From an uncultured Prevotellaceae bacterium (GTDB lineage: Bacteria; Bacteroidota; Bacteroidia; Bacteroidales; Muribaculaceae), in contig CALEJB010000016.1 of NCBI GenBank assembly GCA_937898675.1, forward strand, positions 1-60,112: 60,112 nucleotides of DNA. The letters are read 5' to 3'. The position numbers and the translations under genes are program-made. The notes below the pieces were generated by a model, which saw only the letters and a list, made by a program, of their open reading frames with translations, was not told the origin of the DNA and searched no databases. Of the stretch, positions 6,871 through 16,202 are shown piece after piece. Each line of letters opens with the position of its first letter. Within the stretch, counting starts at the first letter, position 1.

Positions 6871-9078
6871 TTATTGATCAATGGCGGCATCTCCGTTAAG
6901 GAGCAAGTCGGTGAGAAACGAGATGTCGGCGGGTGTGATGATGCCGTCCAGGTTGCAGTCGGCATTGGCGGCGTTGATGTCCGCAACTGGATTGAGCAGA
7001 TAATCAACCAAGCATGAGAGGTCAGCCATATTGACGTTGCCGTCGCCGTTGACGTCGCCAAGCAGCACGTCGGGCTCTTGCTCCACGATGTTTTCAAACA
7101 CGCCCCACATCGGGTCGGCCAGGTAGGCCTCGCCGCACTTGTCGGGGACCGTCACGGTGGCGCTGGACTTTTGGCCTGCAGTGAAACTGGAAGCGGTGCA
7201 CGCGGGCGGCACGGGCGCATGGGAAACAATGGTGACGAGGCTGGTGTCGCCCTTGAAGACATCGTTGGCCAGAGTGGCCATGGCGGACGGCAGCTCAACG
7301 CTCTCGAGCGATACGCAGTTGGCAAAGGCGCTGGTGTTCAGCTTGGTCACGCTGTCGGGGATGACGATGGCCCTGAGGCGGCCGGCGTCGCTGAAGGCCA
7401 TGGAGTTGATGGTCTGGAGCGTTGCGGGCAGGAGGACATCGACCACGGCAGCCGACAGGAAGGCGTTGGTCTCGATTGAGGCCGTGCCCTCGGGCACCTC
7501 ATAGGTGTCGCCGTGTGCCATGGGATAGGTCATCAGTTTCTTGAGGTCCTTGCTGAAGAGCACGCCGTCGATGCTGGCATACTTGGCGTTGTCCTCATCC
7601 ACATCGATGCGCGCAAGCGACTGGCACTTGCTGAACGACTTGTTGGCGATGCTGGTCACGGTGGACGGGATGCTCACCGCCGACAGGCGGTCGCACGAGG
7701 CAAAGGCATTATTGCCCACCTGCGTCAAGCCTTCGTTCAAGACCACCTCGGCAAGCGAAGCGCACTTGTAGAAGGCCTGGTCAAAGAGACGGACGACGGT
7801 TGCGGGGATATTGACGCTGATGATGTTGTCGCAATAGGCAAAGGCGCTTGCCGCCACCTGGTTGACCGTGCACAAATTGCCGTTGATGACCAGCTTGGCG
7901 GGAATGCCGGCATCGTGCAGAGTCTTGGTATATACTCGGCTGATTTTGAGATTATAAGCCGAGTCAAGTGGGACATAGATGAGGCTGTCCACCCTGTACT
8001 CGGCGGTGAGGTCAAGCTCGGCAGGATGGGTGTAGGTGAAGCCCGTCCAGCCTGCTGCGGTATAGTTGGCCTCGGCGCCCAGGGGCACATACAGCTTGGG
8101 TTTCATCGAGCGCGCCCTGACAACAGACCGGAACACGTCGGAAGCAATCGTCACGGCCGAGTCGGCGGGACAAATCACCTCGGACAGCCTGTTGGTCTCG
8201 CTGAAGGCGCCCGTTTCGATCGACACCAGCGAAGCGGGCAGGTAAAGCGTCTTGAGGTACATGTCGTTGGCAAGGGCATTGGCTCCGATGTGCTCGACGC
8301 CCTCGTCAAACACGACCGACTTGATGCTGGAATAGCGGAAGGCCTCCTCGCCCACGTTCTTCACGGTGCCGGGGATGTACAGGTCCTGCAGCGCCGAGGC
8401 ATAGTAGAACGCCTGGGGCGCGATGGACACTGTGGTTGCGGGCACGTTGTACTGCTTGCCGCCCATGGCGGCGGGATAGAGCACCAACTCGGTGCAGTCG
8501 GCGTTGAACAAGACGCCGTTCACCGTGCGGTAATACTCATTTGCCGGGTCCACAGTGACGGTCTTCAAGGCATTGCAGCCCTCGAAAGCCGATTCGCCGA
8601 TAGAGGCCACCGCGGCGGGGATGTGGAGCGAGGCGAGCAACTCGCAACCACAGAACGCAAGGCTGCCGATGGAGGTGACTCCTGCCGGGATGTCAAGGCT
8701 TGCCAGGGAGTTGCAGTTGTAGAAGGTCCTCGCATTGATGGCCGTCACGCCCGAGGGGATGTTCACGCTTGCCAGGGCCGTGCAGCCATAGAAGGCGTAC
8801 TGGCCAATGGAGGTGACCGTCTCGGGAATGACAACGCTTGTCAGTTGAGCACAATTCCTGAAGGCCATGTTGGCAATGCCGACAACATTGTAGGTTGTGC
8901 TGTCATAGGTCACAGTTTCGGGAATAACCACATCGCCGCTGTAAGTTCCAACCGCGACCACAGCTCCCGTGCTTTTTGTCGAGTAGTTAATGCCATCGAC
9001 CTCGAAGGCACTACTATTCAATCCAATGAGCAGGCAATACAACATGCCTAAAGTTTTAAAACAGAACGACTTGCTCAT
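6871..9078 (-). CDS. BspA-like leucine-rich-repeat secreted protein with C-terminal dockerin
   Basis: 735 aa. An N-terminal signal peptide (about 25 residues, ending near SSAF) is followed by ~20 LRR_5 units of the BspA type, recognisable by recurring IPxxVTSIGxxAF and LxxVxIPSTV patterns; two units are interrupted by NGVLF islands. The last ~65 residues are a dockerin-like pair of calcium loops (GDVNGDGNVNMADL and CNLDGIITPADIS). BspA-family proteins are surface adhesins that bind host matrix. The dockerin may be used for anchoring; no cohesin partner lies in the window. A TAAATTTG promoter sits ~55 bp upstream. Confidence 0.9.
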   Translation of the reverse strand: MSKSFCFKTLGMLYCLLIGLNSSAFEVDGINYSTKSTGAVVAVGTYSGDVVIPETVTYDSTTYNVVGIANMAFRNCAQLTSVVIPETVTSIGQYAFYGCTALASVNIPSGVTAINARTFYNCNSLASLDIPAGVTSIGSLAFCGCELLASLHIPAAVASIGESAFEGCNALKTVTVDPANEYYRTVNGVLFNADCTELVLYPAAMGGKQYNVPATTVSIAPQAFYYASALQDLYIPGTVKNVGEEAFRYSSIKSVVFDEGVEHIGANALANDMYLKTLYLPASLVSIETGAFSETNRLSEVICPADSAVTIASDVFRSVVRARSMKPKLYVPLGAEANYTAAGWTGFTYTHPAELDLTAEYRVDSLIYVPLDSAYNLKISRVYTKTLHDAGIPAKLVINGNLCTVNQVAASAFAYCDNIISVNIPATVVRLFDQAFYKCASLAEVVLNEGLTQVGNNAFASCDRLSAVSIPSTVTSIANKSFSKCQSLARIDVDEDNAKYASIDGVLFSKDLKKLMTYPMAHGDTYEVPEGTASIETNAFLSAAVVDVLLPATLQTINSMAFSDAGRLRAIVIPDSVTKLNTSAFANCVSLESVELPSAMATLANDVFKGDTSLVTIVSHAPVPPACTASSFTAGQKSSATVTVPDKCGEAYLADPMWGVFENIVEQEPDVLLGDVNGDGNVNMADLSCLVDYLLNPVADINAANADCNLDGIITPADISFLTDLLLNGDAAIDQ

Positions 9079-9133
9079 AATACTTGAGGTTGTAAGGTAG
9101 AAAAAAGTTGAAAATAATCCATGTTTGGATTTG

Positions 9134-9163
9134 CAAATTTACCTAAACTTTTGTAAAAAGCAA
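9134..9163 (-). promoter_or_regulatory. Promoter of the LRR-dockerin gene at 6871
   Basis: Minus-strand TAAATTTG (9134-9141), with TTG 19 bp upstream (9161-9163). Confidence 0.6.
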
Positions 9164-9244
9164 CCCAAAAAAAGATTTTTTTCAAAAAAATTATACTTCC
9201 CCCTCCTGCAGCGAGGGCGGTTGCCCGTACAGGCCATTACGCTG

Positions 9245-10378
9245 TCAGGGTCTGCTGGAGGCGTTGAGCAGGGTGTTCCAAAAGGCGAGGTAACGCTGGG
9301 CCACGACGCGGGCGTCGTTGTGCTTCTCGACAAAAGCGCGGCTGGCACGGGCCATCTGTGGCAGCAGGTCGCGGTGCTCGACAATCCACACGAGTTTGTC
9401 GTCGATATCGCCCTCGACAAGGGGCGACACATTGATGACGGGGCGGTTCTCCTTCTCGCCGATGAGGTCATAGTACTCGGGCTCGGCGCCCGACACGGCC
9501 ACGAGGCCCTGGGCCATGGCGATGAGCGCATTGGTGGCGGGAGTGTAGCTGTACAGCTGGTCCATGATGACATGCGAGTCGCGCATGCGGCGGGTGTATT
9601 CATGATAAGGCAGATTCTCGACCACCTCCAGTTCGGTAAGGTCGGGATAACGGGCGTGGACACGCTTCATGGCCGCCAGCAGGCGGTCGGTGCCCTTGAT
9701 GACGTGGCGGTCGCGCTGGATGCCGATGAACAGACGCACCTTGTCGGGCGCTTTGTCCAGCGGCCTGAACTCCAGAGAGCGGGTGTCGATGGGCAGTCCG
9801 GCATAGGCCACCCGGTCGCCCAGGATAGGCCGATAGGCGGCATAGTACTCCCACAGGCACGCCACGGCGCCGTCGATGCCGGCAAGGATGTGGTCCATGT
9901 GCTCACGCATGAACGGCTGTTTCCAGTTGTCCTGCTGCTGCGCGATGTACTCGCTCGACCCCACATAGGGCGACGGCCGGTCGCCCAGCATGTAGTCGCT
10001 GTAGCGGTAGGTGCGGCCGTCGTGGCAGGCGTCGTAATACACCTTGTCGGTCGCCAGAGCCGAGAGGACGACATGGCCGTTGTGGGCCTTGAGGTAGTCA
10101 AAGACGCGCGCCACGCGCTGCGGCCTGAGCCGCAGGAAGATGGGCGACGCTATCTCAACGATGTCATAGCCCGTCATGAGCGGCAGGGCGCGCTTGATGT
10201 CAAGCAGGTAGCGCACCGTCCCCAGCATGCCGGGGCGGCGTTTCAGGTCAATGTCGCGGCGAGTGTTCATCCACCGCGAGCCGTCCGAAGCGACGGTCGC
10301 CCCGTGGCCCATGAGCCTGAGTTCCTGCGCCAGGCAGTTGTGCATGTTGCTGGCGTCACCTGCAAAAAGTATCCTCAT
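9245..10378 (-). CDS. Family 1-like (GT-B) glycosyltransferase
   Basis: 377 aa from MRILFAGDASN. This start (10378) was chosen because the Rossmann strand begins there and the promoter box ends only 8 bp upstream; the longer frame crosses that promoter. The N-domain pattern MRILFAGDASNMHNCLA and a C-terminal GT-B domain with an LEVVENLPYHEY segment and the acidic stretch around GAEPEYYDL fit a nucleotide-sugar retaining glycosyltransferase. It is cytoplasmic, probably adding a sugar to a surface polysaccharide or glycolipid, and divergent to a GT2 gene. Substrates cannot be read from the sequence. Confidence 0.75.
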   Translation of the reverse strand: MRILFAGDASNMHNCLAQELRLMGHGATVASDGSRWMNTRRDIDLKRRPGMLGTVRYLLDIKRALPLMTGYDIVEIASPIFLRLRPQRVARVFDYLKAHNGHVVLSALATDKVYYDACHDGRTYRYSDYMLGDRPSPYVGSSEYIAQQQDNWKQPFMREHMDHILAGIDGAVACLWEYYAAYRPILGDRVAYAGLPIDTRSLEFRPLDKAPDKVRLFIGIQRDRHVIKGTDRLLAAMKRVHARYPDLTELEVVENLPYHEYTRRMRDSHVIMDQLYSYTPATNALIAMAQGLVAVSGAEPEYYDLIGEKENRPVINVSPLVEGDIDDKLVWIVEHRDLLPQMARASRAFVEKHNDARVVAQRYLAFWNTLLNASSRP

Positions 10379-10386
10379 ATCAGTCG

Positions 10387-10433
10387 CAAAATTAGGCAAA
10401 TTTTGGCACTTGTCAAAAAAAGCAGTACCTTTA
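10387..10433. promoter_or_regulatory. Interleaved divergent promoters of the two glycosyltransferases
   Basis: Leftward: TAATTTTG on the minus strand (10387-10394) with TTG 19 bp upstream (10414-10416). Rightward: TTG (10403-10405), 20-bp spacer, TACCTTTA (10426-10433). The two promoters share ~30 bp, so polymerase cannot occupy both at once. Confidence 0.6.
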
Positions 10434-10487
10434 CGATGTGAAAATGCGGTGACACCGCCCATGACATTGACTAAAGAGTAACGGACA

Positions 10488-11468
10488 ATGGAGATTTCAG
10501 TAATCATACCGGTCTATAACCGTGCCGCCATCGTGGGCGCCACACTCGACAGCGTGCTCGCCCAGACGCACCGCCCGTTGCAGCTGATATTGGTGGACAA
10601 CTACAGCACCGACGACACGCTGCAGGTGCTGCACGACTTCAAGCGCGGCCATGACTGTGCAGGCTTTGAGGTGCTGGTGACGCAAGAGGAGCGCCACACC
10701 GCCGGAGCGGCAAGAAACCGCGGCTTTGAACTGGCTACCGGCGAGTGGGTGCTGTTCTTTGACAGCGACGACCTGATGGCCGAGGACTTGATTGAATCAT
10801 ACGTTGACGTGATTGGCACCGCCATGACCAGCAAAGAGAGCATCGACCTGGTGAGCGCGCCCAGCACCCTGGCGTTTCCCGACGGCACGAGCCGCCCTGC
10901 CCCGTTCCACAAGAGCGACCTGTTTGCCAACCACATCCTGCACGCCCAGCTGGCCACCCAGCGCTATGCCGTCAGGCGGGAATTCTTTGCCGCCACCGAC
11001 GGGTGGAACAGCGACCTGCCGGGCTGGAACGACTGGGAGTTGGGCATGCGCCTGCTACTGGCGCGCCCGCGGGTGGCGTACATGGAAGGGCGCTCCCGTG
11101 TCACCATCAACCACAACGGCGCCGACTCCATCACGGGCACCGAGTTCCACAGCCGCTGCGGCCAGTGGGAACATGTCATCGACATCGTGGAGGACGAGAT
11201 AGACGCCTCGCGGCTCAAGGTCAAATACAAGACACGCTACAAGCGCCTGCTTGCCTATCGCCGCCTGGTGCTGGCCGCCCAGTATGTGCGCGAGGGCTGC
11301 ATCAAGGACGCAAAGCCCCTGTACCGGCAGGCCTTCAGGCAGTTGCGAGACAGTTACGGCGATTCATGGTACTGGCGCTGGTGGGTGGCCCCCGTCACGC
11401 GGCGGTTGTTTGCGCGCATCGCGGCAGGCAAGCGCGGCTCGGCCCGCATTGCCCGTCTGCTGTACTGA
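10488..11468 (+). CDS. GT2-family (GT-A) glycosyltransferase
   Basis: 326 aa. The N-terminus ISVIIPVYNRAAIVGATLDS is classic GT2, and AAGARNRGFELATGEW then LFFDSDDL carry the DxD-type metal/nucleotide-sugar site (~residues 85-101). A C-terminal helical region follows. It is an inverting sugar transferase for surface glycan synthesis. The immediate downstream sequence is a truncated reverse-transcriptase fragment on the other strand that abuts its stop codon, so the 3' end is next to an old recombination joint. The GT2 C-terminus may have been modified by that event. Confidence 0.85.
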   Translation: MEISVIIPVYNRAAIVGATLDSVLAQTHRPLQLILVDNYSTDDTLQVLHDFKRGHDCAGFEVLVTQEERHTAGAARNRGFELATGEWVLFFDSDDLMAEDLIESYVDVIGTAMTSKESIDLVSAPSTLAFPDGTSRPAPFHKSDLFANHILHAQLATQRYAVRREFFAATDGWNSDLPGWNDWELGMRLLLARPRVAYMEGRSRVTINHNGADSITGTEFHSRCGQWEHVIDIVEDEIDASRLKVKYKTRYKRLLAYRRLVLAAQYVREGCIKDAKPLYRQAFRQLRDSYGDSWYWRWWVAPVTRRLFARIAAGKRGSARIARLLY

Positions 11469-11474
11469 ACAACA

Positions 11475-11759
11475 ATAGTACAGGTAAGGATTTGCCAGCA
11501 CTATGGGGCGGACGGCATAGCGTCCATCCTTGTTGAGCAGAATGTCGAGGTTGACATCTGACAATTGATCTGGCGTGATGCGCTCTTGGAGGCACGCTTC
11601 GTAGGGAGCGTCCCCGATGGTCTCGCGTACATAATTCAGTACTTTGTCAAATGTGAAATATTCAGGCAACTCAAAGCCATGGTATTGCTCAGACTTCATG
11701 AAGAAGTCCATCACTTCCTCGTGGTTCAGCGTCAAGATGTTTTTCGTCGGTTTTGCCAT
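11475..11759 (-). pseudogene. Truncated N-terminus of a reverse transcriptase (RNA-directed DNA polymerase)
   Basis: The frame opens at 11759 with 95 residues resembling, from memory, the N-terminus of Bacteroidetes stand-alone reverse transcriptases: MDFFMKSEQYHGFELPEYF, then NLDILLNKDGRYAVRP and NPYLYY, similar to the family's NKDGKYAWRP...HPxLY block. After NPYLYY the frame continues only into the antisense of the GT2 gene, so palm and fingers (YxDD) are absent. It is a remnant left by recombination, at the stop codon of the glycosyltransferase. It could instead be a different family sharing this N-domain. Confidence 0.5.
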
Positions 11760-11908
11760 AGTTTTTTTTGAAAGATTGGAAAATTTGTTTTTTCTTGTTT
11801 TGATGTCACTGCATGCAATTATAGCCCAAAAAAAACTTGATTAATGCAAGTGTTTTTTCAAAACTTTTCGTGGATTTGCAGGGCAATATGTTGCCCCATT
11901 GATGCAAC

Positions 11909-11944
11909 AAGGGCATGCCAAGTTGATATTGATGGCATGCCCTT
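11909..11944 (-). terminator. Terminator hairpin of the M3 peptidase gene
   Basis: AAGGGCATGCCA (11909-11920) pairs perfectly with 11933-11944 around a 12-nt loop, 23 bp past the stop of the leftward peptidase gene. Confidence 0.65.
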
Positions 11945-11967
11945 GATTGATTACGGGTTGTTGCTGA

Positions 11968-14079
11968 TTAGTTCAGGCCGCGGTTGCGGAGCAGTGCGGT
12001 GGGCGAGGGCTCGGCGCCGCGGTAGCGCTTGAAGAGCACCATGGCGTCCTCGGTGTCACCGGCCTCGAGGATGTTGGTGCGGTAGTTGTCGGCGGCTTCC
12101 TTGCTCAGGGCGCCAGCCTTCTCAAACACAGCAAATCCGTCGGCCTCGAGCACCTGTGCCCACAGGTAGGTGTAGTAGCCGCAGCTGTACTCGTCGTCGG
12201 CAAAGATGTGCTTGAAGTAGGGCGAGCGGTAGCGGTACTCCACAATGGCGGGCATGTTGAGGGTCTTGGCCACTTCCTGTTCAAAGGCCTTGATGTCCAC
12301 CTTGTTGATTTCCTCGTCGGTCCAAGCCTTCTTGTGCCAGTAGATGTCCAGCAGGGCGGCGCCGGCCAGCTCGGTGGTCATGAAGCCCATGTTGAACTGG
12401 GCCGACTCGTTGAGTTTCTCGATGAGCGAATCGGGAATCACCTCGCCGGTCTTGTAGTGGCGGGCGTAGTGTCGCAGCACCTCGGGGGCAAATGCCCAAT
12501 GCTCGTTCATCTGCGAGGGAAGCTCGACAAAGTCGCGGTCGGTGTTGGTGCCTGCCAGTCCTCGGAACTGTGCCTGTGTGAGCATGCCGTGCAGGGCGTG
12601 GCCAAACTCGTGGAAGACGGTCTGCACCTCATCCCAGGTGAGCAGCGAGGGGGTGTCGCCCGAGGGCGGCGTCATGCTGCCCACGTTGTAAACGATGGGA
12701 CGCACGCTCTCGCCGTTGTAGTTGTACTCGCACTGGAATTCGCTCATCCAGGCGCCCTGGGCCTTGGTGGCGCGGGGGTAGTAGTCGGTCATGAACACGG
12801 CAACGTGCTTGCCCTGGGCGTCCTTGACGTCATAGACGGTGACCTCGGGATTGTACTTGGGCGCGTCCTTCATCTCGGTGAAGGTGAGGCCGTAGAGCTC
12901 GTGGGCGATGTAGAAGATACCGTTTTGCACCACGCTGTCGAGGCAGAAGTAGGGGCGCACATCCTCCTCGCTGAAGTTGAACTTGTCCTTCTTCACCTTC
13001 TCGGCATAGTAGTAGTAATCCCAAGGCTGTATGGCGGCGGTGTCGCCGTGGGCGTTGGCATAGGCTTGCATGTCGGCCACTTCCTCGTCCACCTTCTTGA
13101 TGGCGGGCGCCCAGATTTGCATGAGCAGGCCCTCGGCGGCGTCAACGGTCTTGGCCATGACGGGGTCGGTAGCATAGTCGGCAAAGGTCTTGAAGCCCAG
13201 CAGCTCGGCCTTGTGCTGGCGCAGGCGGATGATGTCGCGGATGGGCTGGCTGTTGTCCCACTCGTCGCCGTGGTTGGCGGTGCTGGTGTACAGTTCATAC
13301 ATCTGCTTGCGCAGGTCGCGGCTGTCGGCATAGGTGAGCACAGCCAGTCGGGTGGCGCCGGTGGCGGTAAATGCCCACTGGCCCTTCTTGCCCTTTTCCT
13401 CGGCCATCTTGGCGGCGCCGTCGATGGTGGCCTGGTCCAGGCCCTTGAGCTGCTCCTTGTCGGTGATGAACACCACGCAGTTGTCCATGTCGTGCTGCAC
13501 GTTGTTGGTAAACTTGCGGGCGGCGTCGCCAATCTGGCGGTTCAGGTTCTTGAGGGTGTCCTTCTGCTCAGGGGTGAGCAGGGCGCCGTTGCGCACAAAG
13601 CGCTTGTAGTACTTGTCGGTGAGGCGCTTTTGCACCGAGTCCATGCCCAGTTTGTCGGCATTCTCGTGCACGGCCTTGACCTTGGCAAACAAGGCGTCGT
13701 TCATGTACATCTCGTCGTTTTGGGCAGTAATCTTGGGCTCGATGGTCTCGGCCAGTTTCTGCATCTCCTCGGTGTTGTCACTCGACGAGAGCGCCATGAA
13801 CACATAGGCCACGCGGTTGAAAATCTCGCCGCTGTTGTCGAGCGCCAGGATGGTGTTCTCAAAGTTGGGCGCCTCGGTGTTCTTGATGATCGAGTCAATC
13901 TCGGCATTCTGCTGCTCGATGCCGGCCTCGAGGGCGGGCTCGTAATCACCATAGGAAATCTTGTCAAACGGCGGAATGCCGTACTCGTTGGTGTAGTCCA
14001 TCATAAACGGATTGTCCTTCTTACAGCCGGTCAAGACGAGGGCCGTAAGGGCTAAGACGATGATTAATGTTTTTTTCAT
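11968..14079 (-). CDS. M3-family zinc oligopeptidase lipoprotein (Dcp/OpdA-like)
   Basis: 703 aa, close to the family's usual ~680-700. A lipoprotein signal (MKKTLIIVLALTALVLTGC) places it at the inner face of the envelope. The catalytic zinc site HEFGH is at 490-494, and E519 in FVELPSQ is the expected third ligand; the surrounding VFHEFGHALHGML is typical of M3. It hydrolyses short peptides (oligopeptidase A or peptidyl-dipeptidase). It lies 47 bp after the EEP gene and may be the last member of a leftward four-gene unit with two rhomboids. Its hairpin terminator lies downstream. Confidence 0.92.
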   Translation of the reverse strand: MKKTLIIVLALTALVLTGCKKDNPFMMDYTNEYGIPPFDKISYGDYEPALEAGIEQQNAEIDSIIKNTEAPNFENTILALDNSGEIFNRVAYVFMALSSSDNTEEMQKLAETIEPKITAQNDEMYMNDALFAKVKAVHENADKLGMDSVQKRLTDKYYKRFVRNGALLTPEQKDTLKNLNRQIGDAARKFTNNVQHDMDNCVVFITDKEQLKGLDQATIDGAAKMAEEKGKKGQWAFTATGATRLAVLTYADSRDLRKQMYELYTSTANHGDEWDNSQPIRDIIRLRQHKAELLGFKTFADYATDPVMAKTVDAAEGLLMQIWAPAIKKVDEEVADMQAYANAHGDTAAIQPWDYYYYAEKVKKDKFNFSEEDVRPYFCLDSVVQNGIFYIAHELYGLTFTEMKDAPKYNPEVTVYDVKDAQGKHVAVFMTDYYPRATKAQGAWMSEFQCEYNYNGESVRPIVYNVGSMTPPSGDTPSLLTWDEVQTVFHEFGHALHGMLTQAQFRGLAGTNTDRDFVELPSQMNEHWAFAPEVLRHYARHYKTGEVIPDSLIEKLNESAQFNMGFMTTELAGAALLDIYWHKKAWTDEEINKVDIKAFEQEVAKTLNMPAIVEYRYRSPYFKHIFADDEYSCGYYTYLWAQVLEADGFAVFEKAGALSKEAADNYRTNILEAGDTEDAMVLFKRYRGAEPSPTALLRNRGLN

Positions 14080-14126
14080 GTGAGTTAATCTTTTTTTTTA
14101 ATTATATAATGTGAATAACAATTATC

Positions 14127-15257
14127 TTACTTATTGCCCACATCGCCGATGTCAAATGCCGCCATCAGCGGGTAGTGGTCACTGCTGCCGCCCTTGATGC
14201 GCTGGATGCTGACAGCCGTCAGCGCCCCGCGGTACAGGATGTGGTCGATGCGGAACGGCAAGTGGTGGCGGTTGTAGGTGGGCGCGTAGCCGCTGCCCGC
14301 GTCCTGCCACGCGTCGCGCATGTCGCCGCCGCGGATGATGCGGTAGGCATTGGACATGGCGATGTCGTTCATGTCGCCGCACAAGATGACATTGGGCGGC
14401 GAGGCATCGAGCGCGGCGCGGACAGCCTGGGCATTGGAGCGGCGCAGGGCAAACGAGCGGTGCATGCGCTCCAGCGGCGATGGCACGACATGGGGCGAGA
14501 CGCGCGCGTTGTAACTCTTGCCGAAACTCAGGTGATAGGACTGCAGCCTGAAGTCTATCAGCCTCACCTGCTTGCCGTCGGGCAGCTGCAGGTCGTAGGC
14601 GCGCGCCAGATAGGATGTCTGGTCGCGGTCGTAGCCCAGCGGTGAGCGCGCGACCAGGGGCTCGCCCAGCGTGGTGGCGGTGAAGGGATACTTGGACATG
14701 ATGTTGAGGCCGTCCTTGGCGCAGTAGCGGTAAGGGAACTTGTCGCGTATCTCGCGACTGTAGGGCGCCAGCGACGGCAGCGAGTCCAGGTCAAGGCCGC
14801 GCGCGCTGCCCTCTTGCATGACCACCACATCGGGGTTGGCATCGAGAATGAGGCGCATCGTCTGTGACGGCAAAGCGCTCAGGTCGGGCTCGCCATAGTT
14901 GAAGGCGAGCACATTATAGGTCATCACCCGCAGCACACCGTGCGCTGCCCCAGGCATGGACTTGATGCCGTTGACGGGGATGTGAGCCGCCGCCATTGGA
15001 GCCGCGATAGCCAGCGAAGCCACGAGCAGCAGCGCCGCCAGCCACCGCCTGCACAACAGCGCCACGGCAAGCACCAGCAACGCCACGGCAAGCATGGGCA
15101 TGAAACCCAGCGCCAAAAACGGTGCGCCGACAAAATGCCGCGGGTCGATGGCCCCGGCATGGGCGCAGCACACCAGCAACACGGCGACAAGGGCCGACAT
15201 GAAATTCATTGCTGCCGACGCCCGCGCGCGTTTACTGCTGTGTCCACTGGTTGCCAT
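14127..15257 (-). CDS. Endonuclease/exonuclease/phosphatase-family protein with N-terminal membrane segments
   Basis: 376 aa. Two to three hydrophobic segments lie in residues ~17-95, followed by an EEP catalytic domain: MTYNVLAF (N), VVVMQEG (metal-binding E), GDMND (catalytic D/N) and GSSDHYPL (catalytic D/H). The fold covers DNase I, sphingomyelinases and inositol phosphatases. Membrane-tethered Bacteroidetes members of this kind are common and of undefined substrate. It starts 21 bp after the second rhomboid, suggesting cotranscription. The catalytic set is complete. Confidence 0.88.
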   Translation of the reverse strand: MATSGHSSKRARASAAMNFMSALVAVLLVCCAHAGAIDPRHFVGAPFLALGFMPMLAVALLVLAVALLCRRWLAALLLVASLAIAAPMAAAHIPVNGIKSMPGAAHGVLRVMTYNVLAFNYGEPDLSALPSQTMRLILDANPDVVVMQEGSARGLDLDSLPSLAPYSREIRDKFPYRYCAKDGLNIMSKYPFTATTLGEPLVARSPLGYDRDQTSYLARAYDLQLPDGKQVRLIDFRLQSYHLSFGKSYNARVSPHVVPSPLERMHRSFALRRSNAQAVRAALDASPPNVILCGDMNDIAMSNAYRIIRGGDMRDAWQDAGSGYAPTYNRHHLPFRIDHILYRGALTAVSIQRIKGGSSDHYPLMAAFDIGDVGNK

Positions 15258-15278
15258 GACAATATTATGTAATTGATG

Positions 15279-16202
15279 CTACGGTTCCCTGCGGCGGGAA
15301 GCCTTGAACAACTTGTCTTTCTCCTCGCTGGTGAGGGCGTCATAGCCCGAGACCTTGATTTTGCCCAAAATCGCGTCAAGCTCCTCCTCGCTCACCGTGT
15401 CGGCGGGCGTGCGGCCGCGCGGGGGCTGCTGTGCCCTGCCCTGCGGCCTGGCTTGTGCCTTGCCTCCGGATTTCTTGAATTTGGGCCTCGGCATCTTGCG
15501 GCCGCCAAACAGGCCGGCGACAAAGTCAACCACGGCATTGACGGGCCGTGTGATGTCGCGTCCGCCCTTGATGCACAAGGCAAAGGCCACGCCCGTGAGG
15601 GCGCCGCCGATGTGGGACACGGCGCTGCCGGGGTTGCTGACGTCCATCGTCAACAGGTCGATGCCCACCGTGACGATGGCAATCCACTTGAGGGACACCG
15701 CGCCCAGGAACAACAGCCCGATTTTGTAGTCAGGGGCATAGACCGCCGTCGCCGCCACTATGGCGATGACCGAGGCCGACGCACCGATGAGCGCAGGGCT
15801 GGCCGAATTGGGCAAGACGGCGTAAACGGCGACGAACAACAGCGCGCCGCCCAGGCCGCCCAGCAGGTACAGGCCCGCGAGTTGCTTGGGCGAGAAATAC
15901 TCCATGAAGATGCGGCCCAGCCAGTAGAGCCACAGCATGTTGAACAGGATGTGCCACACATCGTAGTGCGAGAACATATAAGTAATGAGCGTCCAGGGGC
16001 GGACAAGCAACAGGCCCAGGCTGCTGGGCAGTTCCACCCATTGCAGCAACAGGTCGGCAAATCCGGCATGCGACAGCGACGCCACGAGTATGGCCACGCG
16101 CAGCAGGACAAAGATGGCGATGTTGATGTAGATGATCTTCATCAGCATCGAACCGTGCCGGTAGCGGCGCTTGATGTCATCGATAATAGCCATGGTTGTC
16201 AA
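15279..16202 (-). CDS. Rhomboid-family intramembrane serine protease (second of a pair)
   Basis: 307 aa, with six or so membrane segments in the first ~210 residues. The catalytic serine is in IGASASV (GxSx) and the histidine in VSHIGGALTG. The conserved WHILFNMLWLYWLG in the early loop matches rhomboids. The hydrophilic C-terminal ~95 residues are rich in Lys, Arg and Gln, unlike the neighbouring rhomboid. The start could also be the Met at 16193. It overlaps the upstream rhomboid by up to 26 bp, so the two are translationally linked. Confidence 0.9.
   Translation of the reverse strand: MTTMAIIDDIKRRYRHGSMLMKIIYINIAIFVLLRVAILVASLSHAGFADLLLQWVELPSSLGLLLVRPWTLITYMFSHYDVWHILFNMLWLYWLGRIFMEYFSPKQLAGLYLLGGLGGALLFVAVYAVLPNSASPALIGASASVIAIVAATAVYAPDYKIGLLFLGAVSLKWIAIVTVGIDLLTMDVSNPGSAVSHIGGALTGVAFALCIKGGRDITRPVNAVVDFVAGLFGGRKMPRPKFKKSGGKAQARPQGRAQQPPRGRTPADTVSEEELDAILGKIKVSGYDALTSEEKDKLFKASRRREP

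Noticed and set aside
7513..9051. Long plus-strand frame opposite the LRR gene
   Set aside because: It is antisense to repeated LRR codons, has His/Gly/Val-rich noise and no start signals.
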